From contig JASANH010001155.1 in NCBI GenBank assembly GCA_030248295.1, positions 1 to 64,000 of the forward strand: a DNA stretch of 64,000 nucleotides. The letters run 5' to 3'. This document shows positions 11,336-22,860 of the stretch, one piece after another. A model generated the notes under the pieces. It saw nothing but the letters and a program-made list of their open reading frames with translations. It made no database searches and was not told the DNA's origin. Made by a program: the position numbers and the translations under genes. This DNA comes from Mesodorylaimus sp. YZB2_4. Its lineage: Eukaryota; Nematoda; Enoplea; Dorylaimida; Dorylaimidae. Numbering within the stretch: the stretch's first letter is position 1; every line of letters starts with the position of its first letter.

Positions 11336-13093
11336 AATAGTACTTTTTTGCACCAACATTTGGGCTAGGAATTCAGAATAGATAGGGGAAATTTGTCGTC
11401 TAGTCCTCCTGAGCTGACGCAAATTTCGTACAAAAAAGGTTCCCAGGTTATGCTCTCTCACTGTGGCCTACTGGGCACTTTTGCTGTTTGGTCCGCAACA
11501 TGTGTTAGCTTAGGCTGGCATATGACTTGGGCTTAGACTCATACTAGGCTTAGGCTTAGGCTTAGGCTTAGTCTGGTATAAGAATTAAGCTTAGGCTGAT
11601 ATTAGCCTCCAGCCAGCCTTCCCTTGGAGACCAAACGGCAAAAGCGCCGCCTACGGCCTACTGCGCATAAATTCCAGAGTGGCTGGGCTAAACAGGCAGC
11701 TAATGTGGCTGGTGATATGCAGGGGGTTTTCACACTCCTAAAGAACTCCATTGCCGAAATGTGCCGGTTGTGCCAGCAAAAAACCAACATTTTCTGGTGC
11801 CAAACGGGCTCGATTTCCGCAACAAGTATTCTTTGCTACAGAGAATGTACAGTAGATCGCGGGTAGATTTTTCAAAAATTTTGGGTTAAAAAATCAAAGA
11901 AATAAAAAGCAAGCCATCTAATCTACCAAAGTATAGCATAAAATTCAACCAAACTATGTAAACAGAACAGAACTCTCATCTCGGCCAGCAATTTTGACGA
12001 ATGCTAAGTACGGCTAACGGAAACAGCACTCACGCGCCGCACGGCTAATAAAAATATTCCGCCTGCTGGTGGCATTCGTTAAAATCCAGTTCTTCGACCA
12101 CAAAAAATTAGTTGGCGCGAATCTTAAAATCACACCCTCAAAAGAATAATTCGCGCTTTCAGAGCTTTCAGAAAAACCAACTCTTTTGTCCGTAGCTTTA
12201 GTGGTTATTGCTGTGGAAAGGACCTAAATACTTCGTCGTCGTCGTCGTCGTCTTCTGTCGTCATCTCAGGAACAGCAAAACATGAATTTTGGATCTCGAG
12301 AACGGCAGACATTTCCAGCAAAATTTTGCACGATTATTGGCCATGGCAAACATAGCTAATCCACAAATTTTGTGTATCTTGTTGATTTGTTGTCGAGTTA
12401 TAAACGATCAAAGTTGTCCGCTTAACATTGCGCGTCTGTAGCTGGGCTGAACAGGCAACTACCGTGCTAGTTGATTCTCACTCAGTCCCCCAGTCAGCTG
12501 GCGGGAAATCCATATCGACCTCACCCCTCCCTGCTCCCTGCACAAGCCGCATTCAGTTTTTATTATTGACTAAATAGAATCTGTGATAGAGCAGACCTTA
12601 AAAAATTACATGTGAGTCATATCCTTTGGTGTCGAGTAGAAAATGTTTACGAGGCTGTAGCCGAATCTTGGAATCCACATCGAACCATACACTCCGGCAA
12701 AAACCCGGCACTAAGGAGAGCAGGTTTCCAGCATGAAACACGGCTAACTGAGAGCACCACGGCTAACAGAAACAGTGCGACTGGGGTGGGTGCGTGCGTG
12801 CGTGCGTGCGAGTGAATTATCGCGCACATGTAAGCATGTATGCAAGCTAAATATTGCTTCTGTAAGTATGTAAGCTAAATAATGCTTCTGAATCGTGATT
12901 ATTCTTTACCCTCTATAGTGCTCGCCTGACCACTAATCAGCAGAGTATCGCCCAGACATATTTTTAAAACCCTTTCGTTATGCTCACTCAACACAAGAAA
13001 GATTCAAAGACCGAGATCAAACACCCACACTGTTATCGTGACACCTAATATCTTCTTTGTCTTTTGATGTTTTTGTTTGCGGGCCTAGATTCC
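11336..13093. other. Non-coding stretch with interstitial telomere-like repeat
   Basis: No gene seen. It holds about four consecutive TTAGGC units at 11544-11571 with degenerate units on either side (11490-11605), a (GTC)n run at 12233-12252, and several 'acggctaa' motifs (about 12007, 12039, 12741, 12760) also seen at 36.2 and 45.5-46.5 kb. Confidence 0.6.
11544..11571 (+). repeat. Interstitial TTAGGC run
   Basis: Four perfect or near-perfect TTAGGC hexamers in a row, embedded in a 110-bp zone of diverged units ('cttaggctgg', 'gcttagactc'). TTAGGC is the canonical nematode telomere unit. Confidence 0.85.
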
Positions 13094-14060
13094 TCAGAAA
13101 AAGTTGGCGTAATGTGCAGCTGTTATCTTCGCCAAAAGCATGATTTCTTTACATTTCGTGTTAATCGCTGACAACGTAGCCGAGTCCACAGTTGGTGATG
13201 ATTTATACCATTGTGTAATCGCCACTAAATTATCTCCGAGCTTATTAAGCTGTGCCAATTCAGCGGCGGTTTCATGAGCAACCATCTCTATACTGCCCAC
13301 GTCGTCGTCATTGCCTTCATCCCGACTGTTCGTTGTCGCTGGTGAGTCGTCATAACTATTCTCGATCATGATTTGATCTGCTTGCGGATGTAGAATCGAA
13401 TGAATCAAATGCATGTGCTTGCATGCAGTGGTTGGCATGACTGCATCAGGACAGTTGCAAAGATAGACGTCTGGGCAGACCCCACAGAGACGACAAATAA
13501 GCTGGCAGCTGCAGACATTTTCTTCATGGTTTCGACGACCAAGCAAATAAAATCGACCTTTTCTGCTCTCCTTAATCCATACTGTCGTTGGATATTGAAG
13601 ATGTCACTTTTTTTATCATTTGGCTCCGATTGATTACATCTTGATCTTGGAAGTTTCCTAAATTATCTGGGTTTCAAGGAGCAGTGACAGATGTAGCACA
13701 CATTCAATACCTCGTGTTTTGGTGATGATCCATTTGGGACTGCGTTCTTCCATAAGATATGTCGCTACCTCCTCTCTCTTCATGGTGTCTGGGGACTCGA
13801 ACTCCTTTGCTTTTTGACGTAAATTTCCCAGATCGATGACAGTGATAATGTTGGACCCCAGCGTCCATGGCACGGCGAAGTGAATAAACGCATTTGCCCT
13901 TCTCTTCTTCCGCATTCTTCCAATATTGGAATTCCTCCATTGATCCAAATTCAGCATGTTGAATATCAGCTTTGATCGAGTGTTTTTCCGACACGTGCTC
14001 GCAGATGTCAGTTTGAAACAAGAGCAAGTCCCCGCATAATCCGCATACTAATGTTGACAA
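13094..14060 (-). pseudogene. MULE-type transposase remnant: N-terminal finger plus SWIM zinc finger
   Basis: Two minus-strand pieces. The first (13704-14060) begins 'MSTLVCGLCGDLLLFQ', has a C2-H2-like finger ending 'HVSEKH', then 'FGSMEEFQYWKNAEEE' and 'YHCHRSGKF', the pattern of the region before the catalytic core in animal MULE-like transposases. The second (13094-13560) carries a SWIM-type finger: 'CSCQLICRLCGVCP', 'YLCNCPD' and 'TACKHMHLIH'. It then has an acidic region and ends '..ITAAHYANFF'. The DDE core that should separate them is missing: only about 150 bp lie between. It is most likely an internally deleted element. A domesticated zinc-finger gene spliced across that gap cannot be excluded. 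Confidence 0.6.
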
Positions 14061-14289
14061 AACGGTCTCTTTTGCGGTGCTCGCAGCTCAATTTGAAATG
14101 GTCTTAGCCTGTGCGCGACAGGTTTTTGTCGCCGTCGCGTTACTATAAACGAGGCCAAGCCGCCCTGCCATTCTTGCCTTGAGGTGCTCCGAGTGGAGAG
14201 ACCAAACGAGGAGACAGTCTGAGCCGCAATGGCTGAGTTGCTCGAGGCGTTGGTCCCGCATTTCTTGGGCCAGAAACTCTGTTTGTGAG

Positions 14290-14640
14290 GCCGCAGATCT
14301 ATTCGTCAGATATGAGTTTAGTAAGCCATCAGTTTAGAGTGGGAACCGGTCTTCGACGGCAGTTCAGTAAGTCCGTCGCTGGCCTTGCACACCTGGCTCT
14401 GAGTGACCCGACTCCTTGGTCAAGCGGCGGACGCCGAAAGGACCCTCTCTTCTCGCTCCGTATCATTGCGGGCACAGAATACCCTCGTGTGAAGGTGCTC
14501 TTAGTGGAGACACACACAGGGACTCTGCCGTAAGAGCTGGTCACCTCACGGCCTCGCTTATCATGACTGGTGGCTGGCTATAGGCAAAACGGGTTGCAAG
14601 TCTCGTGGGAAATTGGTCCCTGACCCAAAACATAGAAAGA
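14290..14640 (-). repeat. Dispersed repeat family A, copy 2
   Basis: A reverse-orientation copy of the family at 7105 and 50300. Shared order: 'cagttcagtaagtcc', 'cacacctggctctgag', 'ggtgctcttagtggagac', 'tcacggcctcgcttatcatg'. Confidence 0.65.
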
Positions 14641-17276
14641 ATGAGTAGATAGTCTCGCCTGTCAAACACCAACAGGGGTAAAAGCCCTAGCGTCCCTTCA
14701 GGATCATAGTTCAGGTTCAGGTTCAGGATTTATCGCGCAGGATAGGATTCGGAAACTTTCAGGGGTACTCGAGTTTTCTTCAAATGACGGTCAAATTTTT
14801 TTAAACGCATTGTTGAATTGTTAAAAGAAATTTTCCCGCTCGGGATCTCATGCTTATTGAAAAAGTGAATTTTTAAAGAGTTTTTAAAAGTTTCCCCAAA
14901 AAACTGGACGACAACGAAAAAATATTCAACTTTTTCGAGAAGGTGTTTGTACTTGCTGTGATTCCTGTACCAAAGCGCTGGAATTTCAAACATTAGTTGT
15001 GCCTATTCCTTTTGTTAGCACTTGAAATTATGCTGAACAGAACAGCAAGATGATATTTTCTTGCAAAATTTAAAACAAGGAATTTTTTTAATTTTTCGAC
15101 CTGTGTAACCCTCATGCCTGGTAGGCCATGGCGAGAGGGAGAGAGTAATCGATACTCTCTCCTGGCTGGGAGACGTCAACCCCTCGGGTTGATGTTTCAG
15201 CCGTAGGTATAGTCGCAAGACTTGCCTGCTCCAGTCGTAGTTTTTGTCCCGCTAACCTCGGTCGGCCCCCTCCCTCCTACGCCTGCCAGGACTGGTCACA
15301 CCTGCCAAGTCGTGAGTAAACTTATTAAGTTTAAAATTTCGCGCGTTTTGTTATAGGAATTAAGGATAACTAACATGTGAATCGAATCACCTATCGAAAT
15401 ATTGCACCCATAACACAGCTAAAATTTTTACACTTCCGCATTTGCGCTCAAGTGGACGAAGTCAATGTCTCAAAAAGCGTCGCCGTAGGGGTCGACATTA
15501 CAAAGTGGATACGGTATGGGTTGACCTCACCCATTCCGTATCCGTCCCTGACGGTGAGGTCTGGCACCTGTACCAACAAAAATTCCATCTTGGCGGATTT
15601 TTCCGAATGACTTTTTCGATACTGAACAAAAAATTTCTGACTAACTATTTAGAAATTTTTAAATAACCATGTCAAGCTGGTCCTTATGAAGCAAAGAATG
15701 TGTCTCTACCAAATTATCACTCAAATCATTATAAATGTAGGTACAGCTGTACAGGCCTCTTTTCAGGGTCGCACTTATACCGTACCATCCCTGGCACGGT
15801 CTACCATGGGGGCCTGTAGATAAGTAGGATACACGTGACAACTTATCACAAAAACTTACAGACTGAGCCCTCAGGATGAACCATAATGAAGCTACGACGT
15901 CTTCTTTCTCGCTAGCGGTTTCGTTCTTCATTTCCGAGCTTAATCAAGTATGAATTCTTGTACTAAAACAAAAAGAGTTTTGAAAATTTTGCGCGATCGA
16001 ATCGAGTTGTAGCATGATCACGAGAATGTTGGGCTCCAAAGGGCGGCACGTGTGTGATTGGATAGTTGTACCAAAACGATAGGCTTGGCTTGTAGGGTGT
16101 GAGCAGTGTAAAGTACAAGTTTGCTGCTGCAGCTCAATTTATTCAAGCTTACGATAAGAATTTTTTAAACTCCCAGCTTACTGCAGAATAAATGGTTCAC
16201 ATAATGCCAGTACAGGTGCATGCAAGATCAGACCAGTTTTTCTGTGCCAATGAAGGCATGTTTCGAATCCAAATGTAGAAGTATACCTCACTGTGAATCG
16301 GTAAAAAAAAACAGAAATAAACCTCAAAAAAATTTCATTAGAAATTAAATTTTATCAGAACGATTCAGTTCAGAAAAAGTAATTGTTTCTTGACGAAAGT
16401 CGACCTCGTGCTTTTTCTGCTAGACGCGCGTCAACCAATCAGATCGAGCAGCAGTAGCCACGTGACCTGCCACTAGACACGGCTTACTTTGCATTATTAC
16501 TAATACAGGTCGCTTTCACAGAAACAGGAAACCTCACAATAAAACTCCTCACTCAACGAAATGTCCAATCTGAAACCATATTTTACCCATGTGCAAGAAT
16601 GTGATCTTGGTCATATGCAAATTCGAAACTTAAGTTAGAATGACGCTGGGAGATGGCATTGACTGCTGTGGTGATCCTGCTTAAATGATAAGCTGGTCGG
16701 CACAAAATTGTTTCAGGTTACGTTTCCGCTGCAAACGTGATAAAAGATGAAAACCGACTGTTATTGTAAGGTTCGCTCACATTTTCAGTTTTTTTTAGAA
16801 TACTCGTGTAAAAACTCTTTGAAGTCTTTTCTCGAAATTTTCAGCGACGACGCTGGCTAGTGCCAGCAAGAAAATTGGAGAAAAAGAGCTAATTCATCCG
16901 TAAAATTTTTTGTTTTCGATTCTCTTACAGACAGAATAGAAAAATGTTGCCAGCTCAGCAAACGCAGCCGCTGGCAAGAGGGGAGCACCATTTTTTTAAA
17001 ATTATTACGTAGCAAAGTTGTCAGTTTTTCTAACCTGGAGGGGGGTCGCCCAGTGTTGGATACTGCTAGTACTCAAATTTACTCCCGAGCCCTTTCGGAA
17101 CTCTTGAACGATATTTAATATAATTCTATGGCATTCAAAGTATTTTCCCTGTCTTTTACAGCACATCGAAAAAAAACTTCAAACAAAACGAAAACTGTCA
17201 GATTATTTCGCAGAAAACTGCTATTGCATGAAAATCACTCGCTTTTCTATTCTCTCCGAAACCTTAAATGTCATAT
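14641..17276. other. Non-coding stretch downstream of the second tetraspanin
   Basis: No gene seen. It contains a (GTTCAG)n run at about 14711-14729 and a dispersed repeat at 15105-15205 (with 'gagagtaatcgatactctct' and 'gttgatgtttcag') that recurs at about 8030-8090 and 52080-52145. A CCAAT-plus-CACGTG module at about 16430-16470 resembles the tetraspanin upstream region, but no gene lies beside it. Confidence 0.5.
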
Positions 17277-18814
17277 TCAGTGACCGGCTGGTGGAGGTGG
17301 GCCAGGCATGGGCGGTGCAGGTGCAGGTGGGGGCGGACCAGATGGCCCCGGGCCCGAGCCCGAAATCGGTGGAGTATGACCTTCTTTCTTGATCGAAATG
17401 CATAAGAATATGGCAAAAACGATAGCCAGGATTCCAAACACGACTGAAACCATTAAAATCGATCCCATGACGATAAAAGGCAGCCTCCATTTCTTGTACA
17501 ACATTTCGCAGCAATCTTCTCCAACATCCTAAATTTACAAATTCTTGACATTCTCTTAGAGAAAAAAAGAAAAGGTGATTTACCTTGGAGGAAACTTGTT
17601 TCCGGCGCTCGCATGCCTCATTCAACGCAGCTGCATCACTGGTAGTGCCATCTATGCAGCCGCAACAAGTCATTTTGTCCAATTCTGCCTAAAAACACAT
17701 CCGACCAGGCACTCAATCAATTAATTCACAACTGTGTATTTAAATAAAAAGGCTCTAACTCTTTAATGTAACAGAAATTTTTTAAAATTTTATACAGTTT
17801 TTCATTTTTTTTTTTCTTTTTTGTTTATAAAATTCCGTCTTGCTGCTTCGTCGACATTTCGTCAGTGTCAGCCTAACTTCTTCCAGATATTTCTTAGGAT
17901 CCCTGATTTTTCTGGGTTTTTTAGAACTAATGAGCTTAGCCTGAGGCTTGCCATCGTTATGAATTCAATAGCATTCAATTTAGTTTCATTTATTTTTTAG
18001 CTGAATTATAAGTAAACACAATTTTCAGACATTCATGACCTTTTACTTACCTCGGTGGCATTACCGTACGATATGTAATTTTGAATTTCTCCACGAAGAT
18101 CTTCATAAACTTTATCCAGCGGCTTAAATTCGTCGCGTTTTTTTGGGGACGTAAAGTTCATTTTAGAATAGAAATCATCCTTGGCCTTAAAAAAAATGTT
18201 TAAAATAAACTATGAAAACACAAGGAATTATTGTAGTGGATAAAAAAATTCAAAAGAACTTACAGCGCTGCTTAAACTGAAAAGGCAAATCGCAGCGAGG
18301 CCGAGTTGAGCAAGCGAGCAAATGACGACGATTACGATGTAAACAATTAGCAAACAGCGAGATTTGCAGCAGGCGCCCAAAATGCCGAGGATTGGAACAA
18401 ATGTAGCCACAAAACAGGCAACGAATCCATAATAATGAGTCGACTACAGAAATTTTTGAAATTGAAACAAAAGAAAAAAAAAAATAAAATTCTTACTTTG
18501 TCATTCACGTATCTGTAAACGCCATAGCCACCACCACTCAAAAATATCACCTAGAATTATGAAAAAATCGCGTGGAAATTGCATCGGCGAGGATGTTCAA
18601 TAAACTAAAAACGCTGCTAGGAAGTTTGGGAAAATCTCGCATCGAAACCGCCGTTCATGACAGATTTTCAAAAAAAACTTAAAATTTGAAAAATATGATA
18701 TAAAAATAGCAAAAGCAAGAAAAGTGCGGTTGCTCGCAAATGAAAAAAACGAATTTTACTTACGAGTTGCAAAATACTGATGGCAATAATTAAAATTTTC
18801 AAACAGCTGCCCAT
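17277..18814 (-). CDS. Tetraspanin family protein (second) with proline-rich tail
   Basis: Six phase-0 exons: 18764-18814, 18497-18550, 18264-18443, 18051-18185, 17584-17688 and 17277-17528, total 259 aa. It is an integral membrane scaffold of tetraspanin-enriched domains. TM1 is split between exons 1 and 2. Exon 3 holds TM2-TM3 with 'PILGILGACCKSRCLL'. The large loop (exons 4-5) has an N-glycosylation-type site (NFT) and the CCG motif at residues 148-150 ('MTCCGC'), with cysteines at 166, 181 and 182 ('EDCCEM'). TM4 is in exon 6. The cytoplasmic C-terminus is unusual: about 35 residues rich in P, G and A ('GPPPPAPAPPMPGPPPP') instead of the usual short tail, possibly an SH3/WW/EVH1 ligand. 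Every intron has GT-AG ends, and the start has an in-frame 17-codon first exon like its paralogues. Confidence 0.92.
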
Positions 18815-19060
18815 TTTTGTTGGATGCGGTTTTTTCGAATTAAAAACAAAATGGTTTTGTAACTTCGGATTTCACGACCAAAAGTCTTGATTCGTTTTGA
18901 GGAAAAATATTTCGCGAAAGTTTTGGAGACTGCGTGAGCGCACGCACACCTAATGGAGCTTCAACCAATCAGAAGAAGCCTCGGTGTGATCACGTGACAA
19001 GGGTGCGAGCGTGAGGGCGGGAATTCAAAAATTGTGCGTATTTGAAACAACTCGAAAAAT
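18815..19060 (-). promoter_or_regulatory. Putative promoter of the second tetraspanin: CCAAT box and E-box
   Basis: A CCAAT box (18965-18969) and TCACGTGA (18990-18997) lie 150-180 bp upstream of the ATG. The 110-bp module is partly repeated at about 28010-28145 ('accaatcagaaga' followed by a similar 'aattcaaaaat' segment). Confidence 0.4.
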
Positions 19061-19606
19061 GATAATTTTAAAAAATTTTTGTTCGGGAAGAGACTTTACA
19101 CAACTTACTAGCGCGTCACTCACACGTTCAAATATGAGTAAAATACAAGTTCAGGCGGAAGGCCACTCACATTGTGTACAAAAAGTATAAAACGCTTTCT
19201 AAACGAACTAAGTGAAACTTTTCTTCGTCACAACTAAAAAACTGCTCATGTCACTTGTTTTCATTCAGCATCGTCGACAGTGAAGCCTCGTGGTGGTGGT
19301 CCTTCAGCTAGACAGCGGGATTTGCAATGCCGCCCTTACCATTCGCGTCAACGCACTTGTTGTCCGGAATATTTTTATATTTGCCCATTTTCCTGCTAAA
19401 GAAGGTTTTTCAATAAAAATAGAGACTTTTAACAATAAGGCTGTGCTCGTTTTTCTGTCAGAGCAAAGGCTTCGTGTAAGAGGCAAATACACACTCGAAA
19501 TGCGGGATCACTCAAAGGCCTTCTTTCAAAAAGTGATGAACAGTAACCCGAGGAGACACTTTTTAATTTGCTTGACTGACTGAGTGTTTTACAGTTCTGA
19601 GGCTTA

Positions 19607-21464
19607 AGGCCCGTTCAGACTTCGGTGTGTTTGTGTGATTGTGGAAGTGGGGAGGTGTGGTTGTGAAAGTTTTTTGCTTCCCGCTAGAAGCAGACATCGC
19701 CCAGTGTGGTTGTGACAACACGGCAGTCTGGGAGAGCGAAATCACGAAAACTTGGTGTGGTGGGGAAAGCACTTCCACAACTGGTGTGATTGTTGTGGTG
19801 TGCTTCGTGCAGAGATTTCGCAAATCTCTGAAGTAACCACACCCGGCTTGTTTCCAAGATCCATCGGAGGGAAAATTTTTGCAGGGAAAACGATTTATCA
19901 ACGATTAAAAATTTGCAATTTGCGTCACGTTGACCCTGCGTTGCGTCTTATTTTCCAGGACCCGCCACCTCGAGGTCAATACGCCAAATGCGTTCTCCAC
20001 CACTCGCCGCGCCCAGGAAAGTCGATAGTTGAAAATGGCTTGGCCGTCAGGGGCATTTCGGAACTTATACGGCTTCATCAAATTTTCTGATAGTGGGAAC
20101 GCGTCGTCTCCAACAAACACGTGTGGTGATCGTATATTCGAATTCGGTAATTGACATGATCGCGGCAGGTCCAGTCCAACCGGCATGGGTTCATACGGGT
20201 TGTCCAATTACCGCTTGAAGGTTGACGTGTTGAACAAGCTGGCGTCTCCTTCTCGGCCATACCCTCCAATATCAACGATTAAAAATTTGTAATTTGCGTC
20301 GACCACGGCGAGAAGCACAATCGAAAATGTGGACTTATAGTTGAAAAATAAGGAGCCACTGTTCTTAGGGCACTACAACGAAGGAGATAGGTCGCAGAAT
20401 TCCAAATAATAAAAATTATAACCTCACCTGGATGTTGATGTGTTTACCGTCGATGGCGCCGAGACATAGTGGGTAATTCCATTTGATCCAGAACTCGTCA
20501 GCAACCTCCCGCCATTTCTGGCGCGTTGGTGGAGCGACAAACTCATCTTTTAACACCGACCAAATCGCTGAGCAGGTCTCATGAATTATTTCCGCAGCAG
20601 TCGACAAACCAAACCGGTAACTGAATGCCATGCTTCTCATGCTATCGCCAGCAGCCAAGAATCTATAACAAATTACGGAAGATGCTGCTGTACTATAGTG
20701 ATGACAGCACCTAAACTCAATCATCTATGGGCCTTTGCATCAGATCATCCATATAGCATAGCTACACCATCGCCACAAAATCTGAACCAATCTGACGGCA
20801 CGTACCGTAGGGTGAATGCAAGACGCTCCCTCGCAGAAATTGGAATTCGATGGGTCACATTTTTTGAAATGATCGGTGCAACACGACCCAATAAATCATC
20901 GAACCTTGGTGCGGTCATTCGAAAATACTGGAAGTGATCATCAGCCAACTGACGCATCGGAAGAACTAACGTAAAATATTGTCCAACATGGGGTCTGTTA
21001 CGATTGATTTGACGGATATAAGTGCGGTCGTGCTGCCTTCTTTGTCTAAGAGTCATTGCCACTTCAATTATTTCATCCTCGTCGTCAGAATTAAAAATTC
21101 CTAACTCCGCCATGAGAAGAAAATATTTCCGCCCCTTTTTCGTTTCAAACTGACGTTTAAATTCAATAAAATTGATAATTCGCTCCGCGAGGGACTCAAA
21201 TATTTGATTTCGAATAAAAGTTCCAAAAAGGATTCTATTTCATTTGATCGAAAATCGAATTTTGACGAGATCGGATCGACAAAAAAGAGCGAAGTCTGCA
21301 GAGAACAAGCGGCCAACGCGCACATCACGTGACTTTCATCTTTCACACTTCCACAACCACAACTCTCCTAGAAACCCACCACACAAACACAAACACACCT
21401 GCAGTTTGAATAGACTTCTCGCACTTCCACAATCACACAAACACACCGAAGTCTGAACGGGCCT
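19607..21464 (-). mobile_element. PIF/Harbinger transposon, near full length
   Basis: It is 1858 bp long with perfect 43-bp terminal inverted repeats (19607-19649 and 21422-21464; the ends begin 'aggcccgttcagacttcgg'). It is flanked by a TTA target-site duplication (19604-19606 and 21465-21467), the family's standard target. It carries a three-exon transposase on the minus strand. The Myb/SANT-like second gene usual in this superfamily is not visible. Confidence 0.95.
19905..21113 (-). pseudogene. Harbinger transposase, one premature stop and shortened C-terminus
   Basis: This is a DDE nuclease that cuts and pastes the surrounding element. Predicted exons are 20806-21113, 20428-20662 and 20363 down to 19905, with GT-AG introns that restore the frame exactly. 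Exon 1 gives an acidic N-terminus and 'FRMTAPRFDDLLGRV'. Exon 2 gives 'FLAAGDSMRSMAFSYRFG' and 'CLGAIDGKH' (first catalytic D). Exon 3 gives '[20 protein letters not shown]', 'HVFVGDDAFPL' (second D) and 'RRVVENAFGVL' (E). A TAA at 20208-20210 breaks exon 3 between 'STFKR' and 'LDNPYEP'. The C-terminus stops early at a 32-bp direct repeat (19898-19929 and 20271-20302), suggesting a small rearrangement. All three catalytic residues remain readable, so the loss looks recent. Confidence 0.88.
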
Positions 21465-21632
21465 TTACACGCCGCGAGTGGTATGGTTCCATTCACTGAA
21501 GTGTTCAGTATGCTGGTACCTCAGATACTGATCGTGAGCTGCACATGCAAGTATGCACTGTATGCAAGGACTGGTCACATCTGTAAACCTCGAGCCTGAC
21601 AGACCTTGGCGAGTGAAAGAATAATCGATTTC

Positions 21633-22130
21633 TAAAAAAGGCCGGTTACCAGACAACAACAAAGTTAGCCCAGCCACTGTACTTTGACTAAATGCAGGGC
21701 GAGACTAGGTTGGCTGGGCTCCCTTGGCGACGCATGCTTGGATGCATTATACTTTTCTACAATCGATTCGTAAGGTCATGGGGTCGATTTCCTGTCGGAT
21801 TTTATCCTTTTTGTTTTACACCGATGGCTAGAACCGCATGAATATCCTTATTCTCATTTTGGAGGACTGCAATGCGAAAACTGGGAAACTCTGTTGCATT
21901 GAAAACTGGGAAACAGTGAGGACTTGTCGCAGTAAGGTCGCAGCTGTCATAGGAGGGTATGGGTACTTTATGTTTAGCCTAGCCAGCGATACTGGAACAG
22001 AAAGTTTAGCTTCTGTGGAGCCAGCTTGCTAATAGCATCGTTATAGGCGACCAAACTTCTGCAATAGAACTCATGACTGTCAGCCTGTTTGCCTGTTTGC
22101 CATCTCGTAATTGCCTGAATGAAGAAGCTG
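21633..22130 (+). repeat. Truncated copy of the 10545-11335 element
   Basis: Same left end ('gttagcccagccac', 'ggttggctgggctccc'), the same B-box-like 'catggggtcga' and similar text to about 22130; the right inverted end is missing. Confidence 0.7.
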
Positions 22131-22319
22131 CAAAAAAGGCGCATCCAAAAATGGCGCATAGACAAAAGGGCGCAGAAATGCAAAAGAGGGTAATAAAGGA
22201 ACAAAGACGCATCGGATAAAACACGGCTTCATGTGCGCCATTTATGGACTGGCGACCACAGCATATTGCATTCCAACTGGTCAGTGGCGACTCTCGAATC
22301 ATGCCTCTAAAATTAGTGC

Positions 22320-22860
22320 GAAGTCAGAACGGCCATGATCAGCTTTTGCATAACGGATATATCTATCGAAGGTTACGTTCTATTGGAGAAAAAGTCGACT
22401 ACTGTAGAATGTAATTTGTACAAGCAAAGCAAAGGCCACTGTTTGGCCGAATGCAAACAGCCGGAGACGCGATCACAAAGCAGCCTGACGATCGCAACCA
22501 TGCGCCCGATCCAGCTCAAGCAGTCGTGAAAAGAACGATGGCTAATATGAAAGATCGAGCTCTGCCACTCAAGATTCGACTCATCAAATCATTGCTGCCT
22601 CCACAGCTGGGTTGTCAGCCGCTGTTCAAGGTCCGTGGCCCTCGATACCATATTTGAAGAAAGCTGTTCAACGCGTTGGCAGAGGTATTCTTGCTGCTCC
22701 ACCAAACCCTCATTCACTCGAGCAACTGGTTATTCCCCCTGAATATCAACAAACTTTGGCTGGTGAGCCGCTCCTGCTACGAGATATCGGTCATTATCAT
22801 AACGTCATTCCATCAGTATTTGCTTTGATTTGCCCGTAGAGGCGCAGCCCGTCGTCGATT
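22320..22860 (+). pseudogene. FLYWCH/MULE transposase remnant
   Basis: Across shifting plus-strand frames the text reads 'ECNLYKQSKGHCLAEC' (end of a FLYWCH-type finger), 'NHAPDPAQAVVKRTMANMK', then 'AVQRVGRGILAAPP', 'LVIPPEYQQTLAGEPLLLRD', and after a deletion 'PSVFALICP'. This is the order found in animal FLYWCH-MULE proteins just before the DDE core ('..IPPEYQ.TLAGEPFLL..'). Frames change at least twice and the catalytic core is missing, so it is dead. Confidence 0.6.

Noticed and set aside
19290..19583. 97-codon plus-strand frame beside the Harbinger element
   Set aside because: It has no motif and no neighbouring exons, and it ends right before the element's target site.
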